A stretch of 64,000 bases of DNA, taken from NCBI GenBank assembly GCA_001661515.1, contig LUVW01000009.1, forward strand, positions 1 to 64,000, in the 5' to 3' direction. Shown one piece after another: positions 21,601-31,705 of this stretch. The notes under the pieces are model-generated. The model was not told the origin of the DNA and did not search any database. It worked only from the letters and a program-made list of their open reading frames with translations. The translations under genes were made by a program, and so were the position numbers. The stretch is from Capniomyces stellatus. Taxonomy: Eukaryota > Kickxellomycota > Harpellomycetes > Harpellales > Legeriomycetaceae. The number at the start of each line of letters is the position of its first letter. The stretch's first letter is position 1.

Positions 21601-22329
21601 TTATGGTTTTAATATAGTTTAAATTCAGTTAGTTTAGTTTCATTTCGTTTAGTTTAATTTAGTTTAGTTTAAATTTGTTTAGTTTAGTTAGTTAAAATTC
21701 GACATAACAATTTATATAAATAGTGGGGGATTTTTGTCAGAATTAATTCCCCATCTGACAACAATTGTTTATTTTCTAAATAAATACTTAAAACACAAAT
21801 AACTATTGCCTACTAGTGGCACTTAAATAAAATTATCATTTCAATCCATTACAGTGAGATAGGAATTAGATTGACAGTTTAGAGAATTATATGTAGGTGA
21901 CTTTTATAGCCGGAAACTCACACTACATATTTGTAGAATGTTTTCGTGCCCGGATTGTTCGAAGAATTCTATCAAATTCTGTTTATTATTTATTGTTTAT
22001 AAACCTAATTCTTATGATTTAATATTATTGGAAATTCATTTATTTATTAAAAAGAAAGACCTGGATTCAAAAAAGTTGAGCATCATCTTTTTTTTACCAG
22101 AAATTGTGAAAAATAAAACTAACTAATTATAACTAATTAAAGTAAAGCTAACTAAAATAAAACTTAACTTAAATACTAATGTTACCAAACCAACCGCTTG
22201 ACTCACTACCAAAAACCACGAGGGGTGAAAATACAGCAATTCCAGAAATTAGTTTGATATAAAACTATATATTTACTAGTGTAAATATATGTTAAACTAG
22301 TGTTGTATTATATATACAACAATTTTATT
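21601..22329 (+). mobile_element. LTR-like AT-rich DNA ending at tRNA-Ser
   Basis: It contains a GTGACTTTTATAGCCGG box (near 21898), a CCACGAGGGG box (near 22216) and the palindrome GTTGTATTATATATACAAC (near 22302). The same three elements in the same order occur in the foldback element at 313-1724 read on the minus strand. The palindrome ends about 10 bp before tRNA-Ser(AGA). This fits a Ty3-like element inserted just upstream of a Pol III gene. Exact LTR borders cannot be set by eye. Confidence 0.5.
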
Positions 22330-22330
22330 G

Positions 22331-22412
22331 GTCAGTGTGTCCGAGCGGTTAAGGAGATAGACTAGAAATCTATTGGGCTATGCCCGCACAGGTTCAAATC
22401 CTGTCGCTGACG
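22331..22412 (+). tRNA. tRNA-Ser(AGA)
   Basis: 82 nt with a long variable arm. The anticodon loop is CTAGAAA. By eye all other bases equal those of tRNA-Ser(TGA) at 3551-3632. Confidence 0.94.
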
Positions 22413-22419
22413 ATATCTT

Positions 22420-22490
22420 GCGTAGATGGTTTAGTGGTATAATTGCCGCCTGCCACGCGGCAGACCCGGGTTCGATTCCCGGTCTACGCA
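22420..22490 (+). tRNA. tRNA-Gly(GCC)
   Basis: 71 nt, 7 nt after tRNA-Ser, with the same sequence as 3473-3543. It is followed by a short T run (TTTTT) suitable for Pol III termination. Confidence 0.94.
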
Positions 22491-23009
22491 TTTTTGCACT
22501 TTAACTTGCCCCCGCTCACTAAGCATACATTTTTGTATTTTTATTTTGGCTCCGGGCTAATCACGATTTTGCAAGTTGGGAACGAGTGTTTCCTTTCATG
22601 TAGAGTCGAAAATGGACAAGTAAAGCGAAGAGACAACCTATCTAACCTTTTTATAACTCATATATGTTGCAATAATACCAAACTCAAATCCAATTCAATT
22701 CAATGTAATTTGAATCAATAAAAACTATGCCTGAACTGTGTAAAATCAAGGTGCAGAAAACCAGCAACATTTATTGCATTAGGTCTCATGACGTTATAGT
22801 ACCAACCAAAGTATGCGATGCACGCAAATTGGAGACGGTATTGCTAGAAAAACTAGACAGGAATAAACCCGGCAGGAATGAACTAGAATAAACAGGAAAC
22901 CAAACTGAACCAAGCTGAACCAAACTGATCAACTTGAACTGGCTGAACAAAACATAATGAGTCTGGTGGGTGGTTTATGGGGATAAGAGGCGGAAAAAAA
23001 ATGCAACCT

Positions 23010-23083
23010 GCTTTCGTGGCGCAATTGGCTAGCGCGTCTGACTGTTAATCAGGAGGTTGCTAGTTCAAGCCTAGCCGAGAGCG
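23010..23083 (+). tRNA. tRNA-Asn(GTT)
   Basis: 74 nt, third copy, same acceptor and anticodon as 3185-3258 and 19301-19374. Confidence 0.94.
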
Positions 23084-23099
23084 GAATAGTGAGGATTTA

Positions 23100-23170
23100 G
23101 CGTTAGTAGTATAGCGGTAGAATAGTTGCCTTCCAAGCAATTGGCCCGGGTTCGACTCCCGGCTGACGCA
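23100..23170 (+). tRNA. tRNA-Gly(TCC)
   Basis: 71 nt, third copy, 16 nt after tRNA-Asn. Confidence 0.93.
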
Positions 23171-23658
23171 GATCTCACTCTTTTTGCTGGCTTTTTCTTT
23201 GCTGTTTTTCTCCACTCTTATTGGGCTCTATGATTTGCTTTTGGCTCTTGCTTGATTTCATGTTGGCTCTGTGTTGGTTCACTTTTGGTTCTATGCTGAT
23301 TCTGTGTGTATTTGCGCTCTTGATTGCTACGTATTCTGACTAGAGATGCGAATCGTGCCGTGCTGTTGGGTTGTGGTTTTGGGTTTGGCTGGCTACGATG
23401 CACCCACTCGACATTTGTGATTTATTCTGTGGTGTTGAATATGCCGGATAAGTGTGTTAAGAGTTTGCCACATGTTTACATCCACACACATCTATGTTGT
23501 GGCAACTCTGCTGTGGCAATTTCAAAATACTGCTGAATCACATCATAGCAGCCGAGATGAACATAGCAGAACAAAAGTGGGCAAAACAAAACACAGATGA
23601 GCATAACAAAACACAAAAAAGGTTTCAATACAAAATATAAACAAATCAAAAGGTTTAT

Positions 23659-23730
23659 CTCCGATACGGGGAGTCGAACCCCGACCGCCTCGGTGAAAGC
23701 GAGGAATCCTAGCCGTTGGACTATATCGGA
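23659..23730 (-). tRNA. tRNA-Glu(TTC)
   Basis: 72 nt. The acceptor TCCGATA pairs with TATCGGA, the anticodon loop is CTTTCAC, and the T arm is CGGGG TTCGACT CCCCG. Its decayed counterpart is at 2598-2659. Confidence 0.93.
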
Positions 23731-23740
23731 CAACCATATT

Positions 23741-23812
23741 CTCTCGGACCGGGAATTGAACCCGGGTCTCCAATGTGACAGACTGGGATACTCACCACTA
23801 TACTATCCGAGA
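23741..23812 (-). tRNA. tRNA-Asp(GTC)
   Basis: 72 nt. The acceptor TCTCGGA pairs with TCCGAGA, the anticodon loop is CTGTCAC, and the T arm is CCGGG TTCAATT CCCGG. It is 10 nt from tRNA-Glu on the same strand. Its decayed counterpart is at 2520-2579. Confidence 0.93.
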
Positions 23813-24730
23813 ATATTTAATTAATGGGGCTCTCCCAATCCTGTCTGTTAGCCCTATTCATCTTGATTTGTCCTAGCCATCTTGGTTCGTCCCAGATGCT
23901 CCAGCTATCTCAACTTGTTGGGAAAACAGTCTGACTATTGTCGTAGATGTTCGTGTACCTACGATTGCTTAACTTATTCTTTGGTTAAGACTTTGTACTT
24001 TTTATAATTTTTATTTAAAACTATTAAACTAANAACTTGTTGGGAAAACAGTCTGACTATGTTTGGCCAGCATACCAATGTCTGTCTGTACTCCAGCGTA
24101 GTGTGTTAGGCCGTCTTGGCGGTTTAATGTAAAATGTGGCTAGATTTAATCTGCGAATATTCACTACTGGTTTTATATTCTTAGTTCACATCTAAACTTG
24201 TGTGTACATAGATACCTGTATATATATCTATCTAGGTATGTAGCTGAACATACTGTCATATCCCCAACCATATCTAAATATGCCTATACACAGTTTATTT
24301 GTTGGCTGTTGTGGGCTAAGTAGCTTCTAAACAGACTTTTCAGCCAACATCATAGCTGTACTGCCTTTGCTGGTGGTCTTGCATGTCGCCACAATCCAAA
24401 ACATCACTTCCAATCTTGTATTTGATATTCGTATTATTTGTATTATTTGTTGTTTAAACTGACTTTGATGCAGGATGCTTGATTTTCAGTGTTGGTGTAG
24501 TGTTTCCTCAAAAATTCAGGGCTAGTGTGCATTCAGTTGAATACACCAGAAATATAGCTACACCAAAGCATGTCTAGTCCAGGTCAATGAGGCGCGACAA
24601 AACGCTGCAGAGAGCTGGTTGGTGTGGTTGGGTGTGGGCTGAATTGTTTGGGTGTGGTAGAGGCTGGTTAGGGCGGTTTGGAGTTGGGGCAGTAGACAAC
24701 AACAGAGTTCAGTGGTGGTACAGTAAATAT
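23813..24730. other. intergenic with assembly N at 24033
   Basis: No gene is seen. A 26-bp string beginning AACTTGTTGGGAAAACAGTC occurs on both sides of the N (from about 23921 and from 24034). This suggests two contig ends that overlap and were not merged. Confidence 0.6.
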
Positions 24731-24803
24731 GCCTTCTTGGCTCAGTTGGCAGAGCGTCTGCCTAGTAAGCAGAAGGTCATCGGTTCAATTCCGATAGAAG
24801 GCA
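24731..24803 (+). tRNA. tRNA-Thr(AGT)
   Basis: 73 nt. The acceptor GCCTTCT pairs with AGAAGGC, the anticodon loop is CTAGTAA and the T arm is ATCGG TTCAATT CCGAT. No intron. Confidence 0.93.
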
Positions 24804-24813
24804 TACAGATTTT

Positions 24814-24895
24814 GCCTGATTAGCTCAGTGGTAGAGCGTTGGTCTTGTACTTCAGTGACAACCAAAGGTCGAGTGTTCAATCCACTCATTAGGCA
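24814..24895 (+). tRNA. tRNA-Thr(TGT) with a short intron
   Basis: 82 nt. The acceptor GCCTGAT pairs with ATTAGGC (one G-U), the anticodon stem is TTGGT/ACCAA and the loop begins CTTGTA. About 10 nt (CTTCAGTGAC) interrupt it after position 37, the standard intron site. It lies 10 nt after tRNA-Thr(AGT), so the two Thr isoacceptors form a pair. Confidence 0.88.
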
Positions 24896-25689
24896 TTCTC
24901 TTTTGCCCAGCCCTTCATTCACCTATTGAGGCTGCTTTTTTTTCCCGCCAGTGTGCCTGTTTGTCCTTTACTGTGTGCTATGTGTTATATTTTATATGCT
25001 GATGATGTTTTTTGTTAATAGTTATGGGTTTATCCCACGGGGTTTTACATAACATTAACCCAATAAATATAACAATATTTTATTATTAATCTAGTTACAG
25101 TTTTAATTCATATATTTAGTTATTAATTTATTTATTTTTATTGAAATTTTAGTTATTAATTTAGTTACAGTTTTAATTCATATATCTAGTTATTAATTTC
25201 AGTTAAATAGTTAGTTTCATGGAATTGGGTTGAACAGTGTCTTTTATTTTACAAATAGCTCAGTTTCAAGCTAAAAATATCCATAAAAAAGTCACAAAAC
25301 TGTACATTTAGTCAAATTTTAATCATCACACATGTTTAGCATATGGGTTTAGTTCTATTGAATGAACATATGTAATTAATGGGTATTGCAAATGTTAAAT
25401 CAAGTACCTAAACACAATTTGTTAATGTGCCATCACACGCAACACGCAATCATTACATTTTATAGCAATTTTTATGTGCTTTTCCAAGAAATAAACTGGT
25501 ACAATTGACTTTGTTTAAAATCAACCGGAACAACAATTGTTTCTTTTAACATTATAATTTATAGTTCACATAGTTTATATTCTTTATAATTTATAACCCG
25601 TTACATAAATATTAAACATATATTGCATCTTCATTTGATAGTATAATTACGGATCAAAACAACGTCTTTGACATAGGAGAAAATAAATC
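24896..25689. other. AT-rich DNA with a 45-bp direct repeat
   Basis: About 25083-25130 and 25150-25198 share AGTTACAGTTTTAATTCATA and flanking bases. No gene is seen. It may be retroelement leader or LTR DNA, as a reverse transcriptase relic follows. Confidence 0.5.
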
Positions 25690-26394
25690 GATTTAGTCGT
25701 TTCCATATTGCACTCTCAGAAGTTACAAAGAGTCGTTAGAGAGGAACTGCGTCGGTTGGAGATCCAAGAACAGATCGAATGATGTGATCATATTGTAGCG
25801 ATCCACTAGTTGTGGTATTAATAAATAATGGATAATTAAGATTATGTTCGGATTCCAGGAAATTAAATGCGATAACAAAAAAGAACGTTTACCCATTACC
25901 GAGAATGGACAATATATTCAATGTCCTGGCAAATTCAAAGATATATTCAACACTGGATGCAATTTTGGGTTTCTGGCAAGTCGTTGTAAAGCCGAAATAG
26001 GGACAAAACAGCTTTTGCGATCCCCGGTGGATGGCTCTACAGTTATCGAGCCATGCCGTTCGGACTATCAAATAACCCAGCCACGTTCCAGAGGATGATG
26101 GAATATCAACAGACGAAACAAAAATAGGCGCGATCTAGAATCTGGAGATGCCTAGGAATAAAAAGGAGTTACATTCATTTTTAGGTATGATTGGGTATTA
26201 TGGAAAGTATATTCAAAATCTAGCAGTAACAGCACAGCCATTATTAATTTATTGAAGGGAAAATTAGTACAAGTAACGTTGCTAGCATATCCGGACTGGG
26301 AGCAAGGCTTTGTGCTCACTACATACGCAAGCAGTGAAGGAATAGGTGCAATTCTATCGCAAGGATCAGACAACGGGGAACGACCAACAGCCTA
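25690..26394 (+). pseudogene. Ty3/gypsy reverse transcriptase/RNase H relic
   Basis: Fragments in different frames line up with Ty3-type Pol in order: EELRRLEIQEQIE, then RKLNAI...YPLPRMDNIF...STLDA..GFWQV, then MPFGLSNNPATFQRMM, then KELHSFLGMIGYYGKYIQNL, then YPDWEQGFVLTTYASSEGIG. There are several frameshifts and in-frame stops, and the segment that should carry the YxDD active site is deleted. It ends at the N at 26395. This may be the lost 5' part of the family whose integrase is at 20.0-21.5 kb, or a different copy. Confidence 0.85.
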
Positions 26395-29273
26395 NTTTCA
26401 CATCATCACCTCTTGGTTCCGCTTTCAGACCTGTACTATTCTCATTTGCTTTGGTATTTCATATTATTTCTGTATTATTCCTCATATTATTCATCGTATC
26501 AATTTTCATATTATTTCTCGTATTATTCCTCATATTATTCATTGTATTATTCCTCATATCATTTCTCGTATCAATCTTCAAGCTTTTTGCACTACTTTTC
26601 ATATCACAATCTGAACTGCCTCATACTGTTTTTCTATTTGGCTTGCTCTTTTGCGAACTGGCCTGTCAGTATTTTATTACTAGTATTGGCGTCGGCACCA
26701 GTATCAATAGACATCTCATAACTATCCACACCGAAATATCTGGTCCTACTCGATATTTCATTTGGTTTGCTGTGGTTGCAAATAGCATTTGTATATTCAT
26801 GTTTATTTTTGGCTTGATAGCCTCGATTTGTACACCATTATACCATTATACCATTGCCCCATTGTCTATTGTACCATTGCACCATTGCATGACTAGATGT
26901 GATTGATCAGACCCAGTAGTCAAGCCAGGCTAATCTCACCAGTTTAACTTTGTAATAGTCTGGCTTTATGTAAATAACAGCTCCTGAAACTGGTGCTATT
27001 ATGTGGGATAACAGTTTTTGGCGACTTGCATCACATCACCCTTTTGTTTTCTCTTATTAAACTTTCTAACCTTATCATAACCAACTATTTATCAAATAGA
27101 TATCTATGTTATGAACATTAGTCTCATTATTCACTAGTATGCCTAGTAACTTTAGCTTATTTATAATTTTCAATTCTTTATTACTGCCATTAGTTTTATC
27201 TACTCAAATTTATTCTTAACAATCATTTCTAGTTTCTTAATAACTCTGCTGATTATTTTTCTATTGATAGCACAGGGTAATTTACCTCTTCCTTTTGTTA
27301 AAATGCCCTATCGGCTTTATTTCCATCTAGCTTTTCGAAAATTTCCGTTAAACCTTTATTTGTTTGTTTTTGGACTTAATTACTTTTAACAACTAGTGTT
27401 TAATTAAAATAACCCGACTGTAATTTCAATTTAGTACTAACCCAATCGTTATAATGGATGGTACTATAACTATTTTCAATAACAACTCACTAGCCATGTT
27501 ATTTTAACCTTATTTCTATCTTTTCAGTTTATTAAACATTGCCATGATCCATTATTGACCTTAATTTTTCTTCCCCGCCTTAATATCTGTTTTTAGCAAA
27601 CGGGACTTTATATTTTCACTCGTCTTATTTATATGCTATTTTTTTGTCTCTTACAATATTCAAGTAAATTTAAAGTTAGCCAAGGTTATTATTTAAAGTG
27701 CGAGTGTTAATGGCGTTGTTATCGGCCTTTTGTTGTCGTCTTTAATGATGTTTTAACTTCATTTAATTCCTAGCTACTTCCAATACAACAACAGCTAGTG
27801 CAAACCTCGATTGAATAATTATGTGTGTATTATATGATGTGCAAAACTAATTAACAACCTTTACTGGTGTTGGTTCTACTTGCCAATGTTTAATATTAGC
27901 AATATACCTCCATATTATAATTTCATAGTTTGCTTTCAAAGTCAAGTTGTCTTCTATTTTTAGCTTCTTATCAAGATTAAGTAGCATGAGCTGATGTGTG
28001 TATGTTTTTTAATTGTCTCCTCTTTCCTTTCCTTCCTTTTTTCCTTGTAAAATTTCATAACCCCTCACCCACTCCAGTTTTAATATCTATATAATATCTA
28101 TTCGTATGTTATTTGTAGTGTACAATATTCATACTTACAAGTATAGCTGCGTTTATCCAATCCAAGCGTCTTCCCCGCTAAAAAATCCAAAACTGAAACA
28201 ATGAGGATATCTTGTTCCATTTCTTTTCATAAACAACAAACAAGAACGCATCATTTGGTGTATGTTTGTGATATTTGCATTTGTATATTATCCAAGTATT
28301 TTTGAGATTAGTGTTAGTGTTGTAAGCTCCCAGCAAGTACTGTTTGTATTGAGGCAAAATTACTAATAATAATGTAATAAGACGTTTAGTATGTGGCCTG
28401 GCAATAGCGGTGCTATTATTACTGTTAAATAACTCATTGTTTGATCGATATTTAAGTTGCATTTGTGGATATATAACATGATATTTATTTTTAAACTGTT
28501 TTATAGCCAAGTATGTAAAATCGACTGGGTTTAATTTAGTCTAATTAATCAAACTAATAATACATTTGAACCCACCATCAATATCTGCCTAAAAAAACCC
28601 TAACCCGCACTCAATGTGGTATTAATATGAGTATACTTATTATTAACCCATTACTTTTGTTTTAATTGAACGCCTCCAAGACAAAAACTAGTAAAATAAC
28701 AAAAAACAAGATAAATGCGGATACATGTATATTTTTTAATACAAACTAACCGCACCAACAGTAGGCTGGTTTAAATTAAAAGCAGATTACATAGCTATTT
28801 ATCTGAAACATCACGTAGTTACTAATAGGTCTTTTAAGCAATTAGTGCTTAATTTAGTGTAGTCAAACTTCAGTCAACTTTACTAAATTAACTTTATTAA
28901 ATCAACTGTATCAAATTAAGCTTTTGTATTCAAACGAGTTAATTAGAGTATTAGTACAGTTTATTAATAGTAACTTAACTTGGTTACATACACTAAGCTA
29001 TACTATTAACAATCGTAATTAGTACAAGAAGTAAAATCTGGAAAAAATAAACAGATTATTCACGCATCTAGTCAGAAAAATCATTTATATATAATCCCGC
29101 CACCTCCCATATATACGTTTTACGCATATCTTTTGCAATTGTAAATAATTAACACTAGCATTTAGTAAACCTTGCTTGGCTTAGTTGATTTCATAATAAA
29201 TTTCAATATTTTTAATAAGAACTAAACATTTCACACTCATATATATATTCATAACAACATTAAAATTACAATC
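26395..29273. other. 2.9-kb AT-rich region without recognised genes
   Basis: After the N, 26450-26600 is a degenerate TCATATTATT-type low-complexity run that opens long but meaningless frames. No domain is seen at 26252-26906 or on the minus strand at 28178-28510. TATATATAATC near 29088 and CATATATATATTC near 29240 are candidate TATA elements for the next gene. Confidence 0.5.
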
Positions 29274-30449
29274 ATGCAATTTCTTACTATTTCTACTTTA
29301 GCTCAACTGGCTATTGTCTCAGCTGGAGATTATGGAGGGTCAGGAGGTATTCCAGCCGACGCTAAAGTCGATGGAATAAGCGAGAACGCAATGATGGGGG
29401 GAGGAGGAAGAGGAAGCGCATACTCCAGTTCAGGAGGTAGTGGATCAGGCCATATCGTTAATAGGCCAGTCGGATATGTTGACCGCAAGCCAGTAGATGA
29501 TGATGGTACAACTGATACCGAAGGCACTTTTGTTGACCCAATCTACACTAAATATCCAGGTCTGCTTACTGGATACAAGAACAGCTGTAGCAAGCTTGAT
29601 AACGCTGGAAAGATTACTCCTGAATACATCAACTGTGTCAAGCACTTTGGTGACTGTTACTTCGTCTCCAAGGACAGAACACAAGTCTGTGTCTGCTCAG
29701 AGCTCGGACCTGTCTGCTTCTTTGATGAATGCAGCTTGCCAGGATGTGATTCTGGAACAACGAAACCAGGTGGCGGTGGAGGTGCTAAGCCAACACCTAC
29801 TCCAGGACCAACAGGACCACCAGGACCACCAGGACCACCAGGACCACCATCACCACCAGGACCTCCAGGACCTCCAGGACCTGCACCATATGTTCCAGGA
29901 CCAGCACCAGCACCAGCACCAGCTCCAGGAGGAGGAGAGAAGCCAGCTCCAGGATATACACCAGAGCCAGCTCCAGGAGCAGGAGGAGGAGAGAAGCCAG
30001 CTCCAGGATATACACCAGAGCCAGCTCCAGGAGCAGGAGGAGGAGAAAAGCCAGCCCCAGAGCCAGCATACACACCAGCACCACCATCATACGCAGGAGC
30101 CATGGACAAGACCACCATCCCACCAGTTCTTCCATCTGAATTCGGAGCCAAACTTGCTGGAGTAAGCTCATACAAAGAGTGCATTGACAAGAACGGAATT
30201 GGTGAGTTCAAGGCCACAGATGGTTGCAATGTATGCAGATGCAGTGTTGGAGGAGGACTTTGCACAACCAAGTCATGTGATGGCGGAAGTGGAGGTATCC
30301 CAAACGTTAACGCCGGAAACAAAGGAAGAAGCCAGCAATATGATGACTGTATTATCAGAAATGGTGAAGGATCATTCCAAGCCGGAGATGGTTGCAACAC
30401 CTGTTTCTGTGGGATGAACGGTAGGGTCTGTACCACAAATTCATGCTAA
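29274..30449 (+). CDS. secreted Cys-rich protein with two C-terminal pacifastin-like domains
   Basis: 391 aa, no intron seen. A signal peptide (MQFLTISTLAQLAIVSA) is followed by a Gly/Ser-rich part. A Cys-rich segment (about 105-165) precedes a collagen-like run of GPP triplets (about 180-207) and three GGGEKPAPGYTPEPAPGA-type repeats of 18 aa. Two 33-residue domains close the protein, 303-335 and 359-391. Both have six Cys in the pacifastin layout: C, then DGCN-x-C-x-C, a Gly, then CT-x3-C; the first gap is 14 residues, slightly longer than usual. Pacifastin domains inhibit serine proteases and are best known from arthropods. The reactive-site position after CT would be Thr in both (CTTKS, CTTNS). 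The function here is inference from the Cys pattern; a wall-bound Cys-rich protein without inhibitor activity is the main alternative. Confidence 0.8.
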   Translation: MQFLTISTLAQLAIVSAGDYGGSGGIPADAKVDGISENAMMGGGGRGSAYSSSGGSGSGHIVNRPVGYVDRKPVDDDGTTDTEGTFVDPIYTKYPGLLTGYKNSCSKLDNAGKITPEYINCVKHFGDCYFVSKDRTQVCVCSELGPVCFFDECSLPGCDSGTTKPGGGGGAKPTPTPGPTGPPGPPGPPGPPSPPGPPGPPGPAPYVPGPAPAPAPAPGGGEKPAPGYTPEPAPGAGGGEKPAPGYTPEPAPGAGGGEKPAPEPAYTPAPPSYAGAMDKTTIPPVLPSEFGAKLAGVSSYKECIDKNGIGEFKATDGCNVCRCSVGGGLCTTKSCDGGSGGIPNVNAGNKGRSQQYDDCIIRNGEGSFQAGDGCNTCFCGMNGRVCTTNSC

Positions 30450-31705
30450 TCAATTAGTGTCGCATTGATAATCATCCAGCCTAGTACTTTTATAAATAGC
30501 ATATACCTTTAAGTTAGCACGGTTTTTAAATTTCGCATTTCATTTTTTTAAATTAGCACACCTTTCCTTATATTACATATAACGGCTAGTATTATCAATT
30601 TCATTAAATAAATGTTTAACCGTGCTCAATAATATACTAAAATACAAATATAAACAGCAGTTCATTAAAGTTAAAAAATGTTGAATTAAATAAAAAAGAA
30701 ACATTCTTTTTATTAAGGTGCTGTTTTCTGGCTTGATTAACTCCCAACATCTATGCTTGAAAATGCTGAATATACTTCATTACTATTTATAATAGTTTAG
30801 TAGTATGGGTTAGAGTGGTTGACTCTGATATTTTAGCTAAGGGCGAATATGCCTTTTTTAGTTTGTGAATTTGAACTGAACACGAAGAACAGCAATCAAT
30901 GGTCAGCCAAGTTGAGTGACTGTTGTGCTTAGTGTAAATTTGTTTATATATTACGGTTTAGTTTTGATTTCTTGTATTTGGTTACTGTGTTGCTAGTTGG
31001 AGATTGAATATTAAGATGTTGAATTACTAGTTAATAAACGGCGTTCAACAAGGTTTTAGTAAGTTGCAACCTATATTGTAAAGCCGTATCTAGTAGATCT
31101 AGTTATCTTCGGATCTGTTGTGCATTTAAATGCGTTAGTGAGTAATCTAAAAACAGTTGGCATTCTTCTGATAGGCTTACATCAAAGTTAAACATGGTTT
31201 TATCTAAATTAATCGTACAAGACCAGCCAAATATCGCCGACCATTGGATAAGTATTCTCGCGAATATTTTTCTTTTCAGCTCTAAATCTTGTAATCGAAA
31301 GAAAGCGAGAATTTTTTTTGTTGAATTAAACTTGGTTTATTGCACTTTTAAACTTAAAAGAGCAGTGGTGTAATTTGAATTTGTGACTTAATTTTTTTCA
31401 GTTGCAATTCAAACTTTCAAAGTATATTTTTGACAGTAAAAAAAACGATTAAATCGTCCCCTATTTTTTAAAACAACAGAATACATTATTCCTAGTATAG
31501 AATAGAGAATATAGCTTTAATTTTGACGATATCATTAGTTTCAGCTACTTTGACTAATTCAATTCAATTCAATTCCGAATACTTTGTGCATATATACTTT
31601 CAAGATTTATACCAAAATACAGGGATATATATCGAAATACGACGAATAATATTTTAAGCGTTTGCGGCTAGCTAAAATTTTCGAAGAAGAATAAAATAGT
31701 ATACA
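30450..31705. other. intergenic, no gene seen
   Basis: It starts with the 3' UTR of the secreted protein (AATAAA-like signals near 30606) and ends with AT-rich DNA including a short ATTCAATTC repeat near 31558-31574. Confidence 0.5.

Larger units (their letters stand above)
22331..23815 (+). repeat. tRNA-cluster duplication, copy C (fullest)
   Basis: Order: Ser(AGA), Gly(GCC), spacer, Asn, Gly(TCC), spacer, Glu(-), Asp(-), all structurally intact. It is the inverted counterpart of 2520-3640; its centre portion also matches 18875-19478. Confidence 0.88.

Noticed and set aside
26252..26906. Long overlapping frames encoding Ile/Leu/Phe-rich proteins
   Set aside because: They are generated by a degenerate TCATATTATT repeat and start inside the RT relic across an N.
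29497..30165. Overlapping frames on both strands of the pacifastin-like gene
   Set aside because: They mirror the Pro/Gly-coding repeats in other frames; only the frame at 29274-30449 has a signal peptide and Cys domains.
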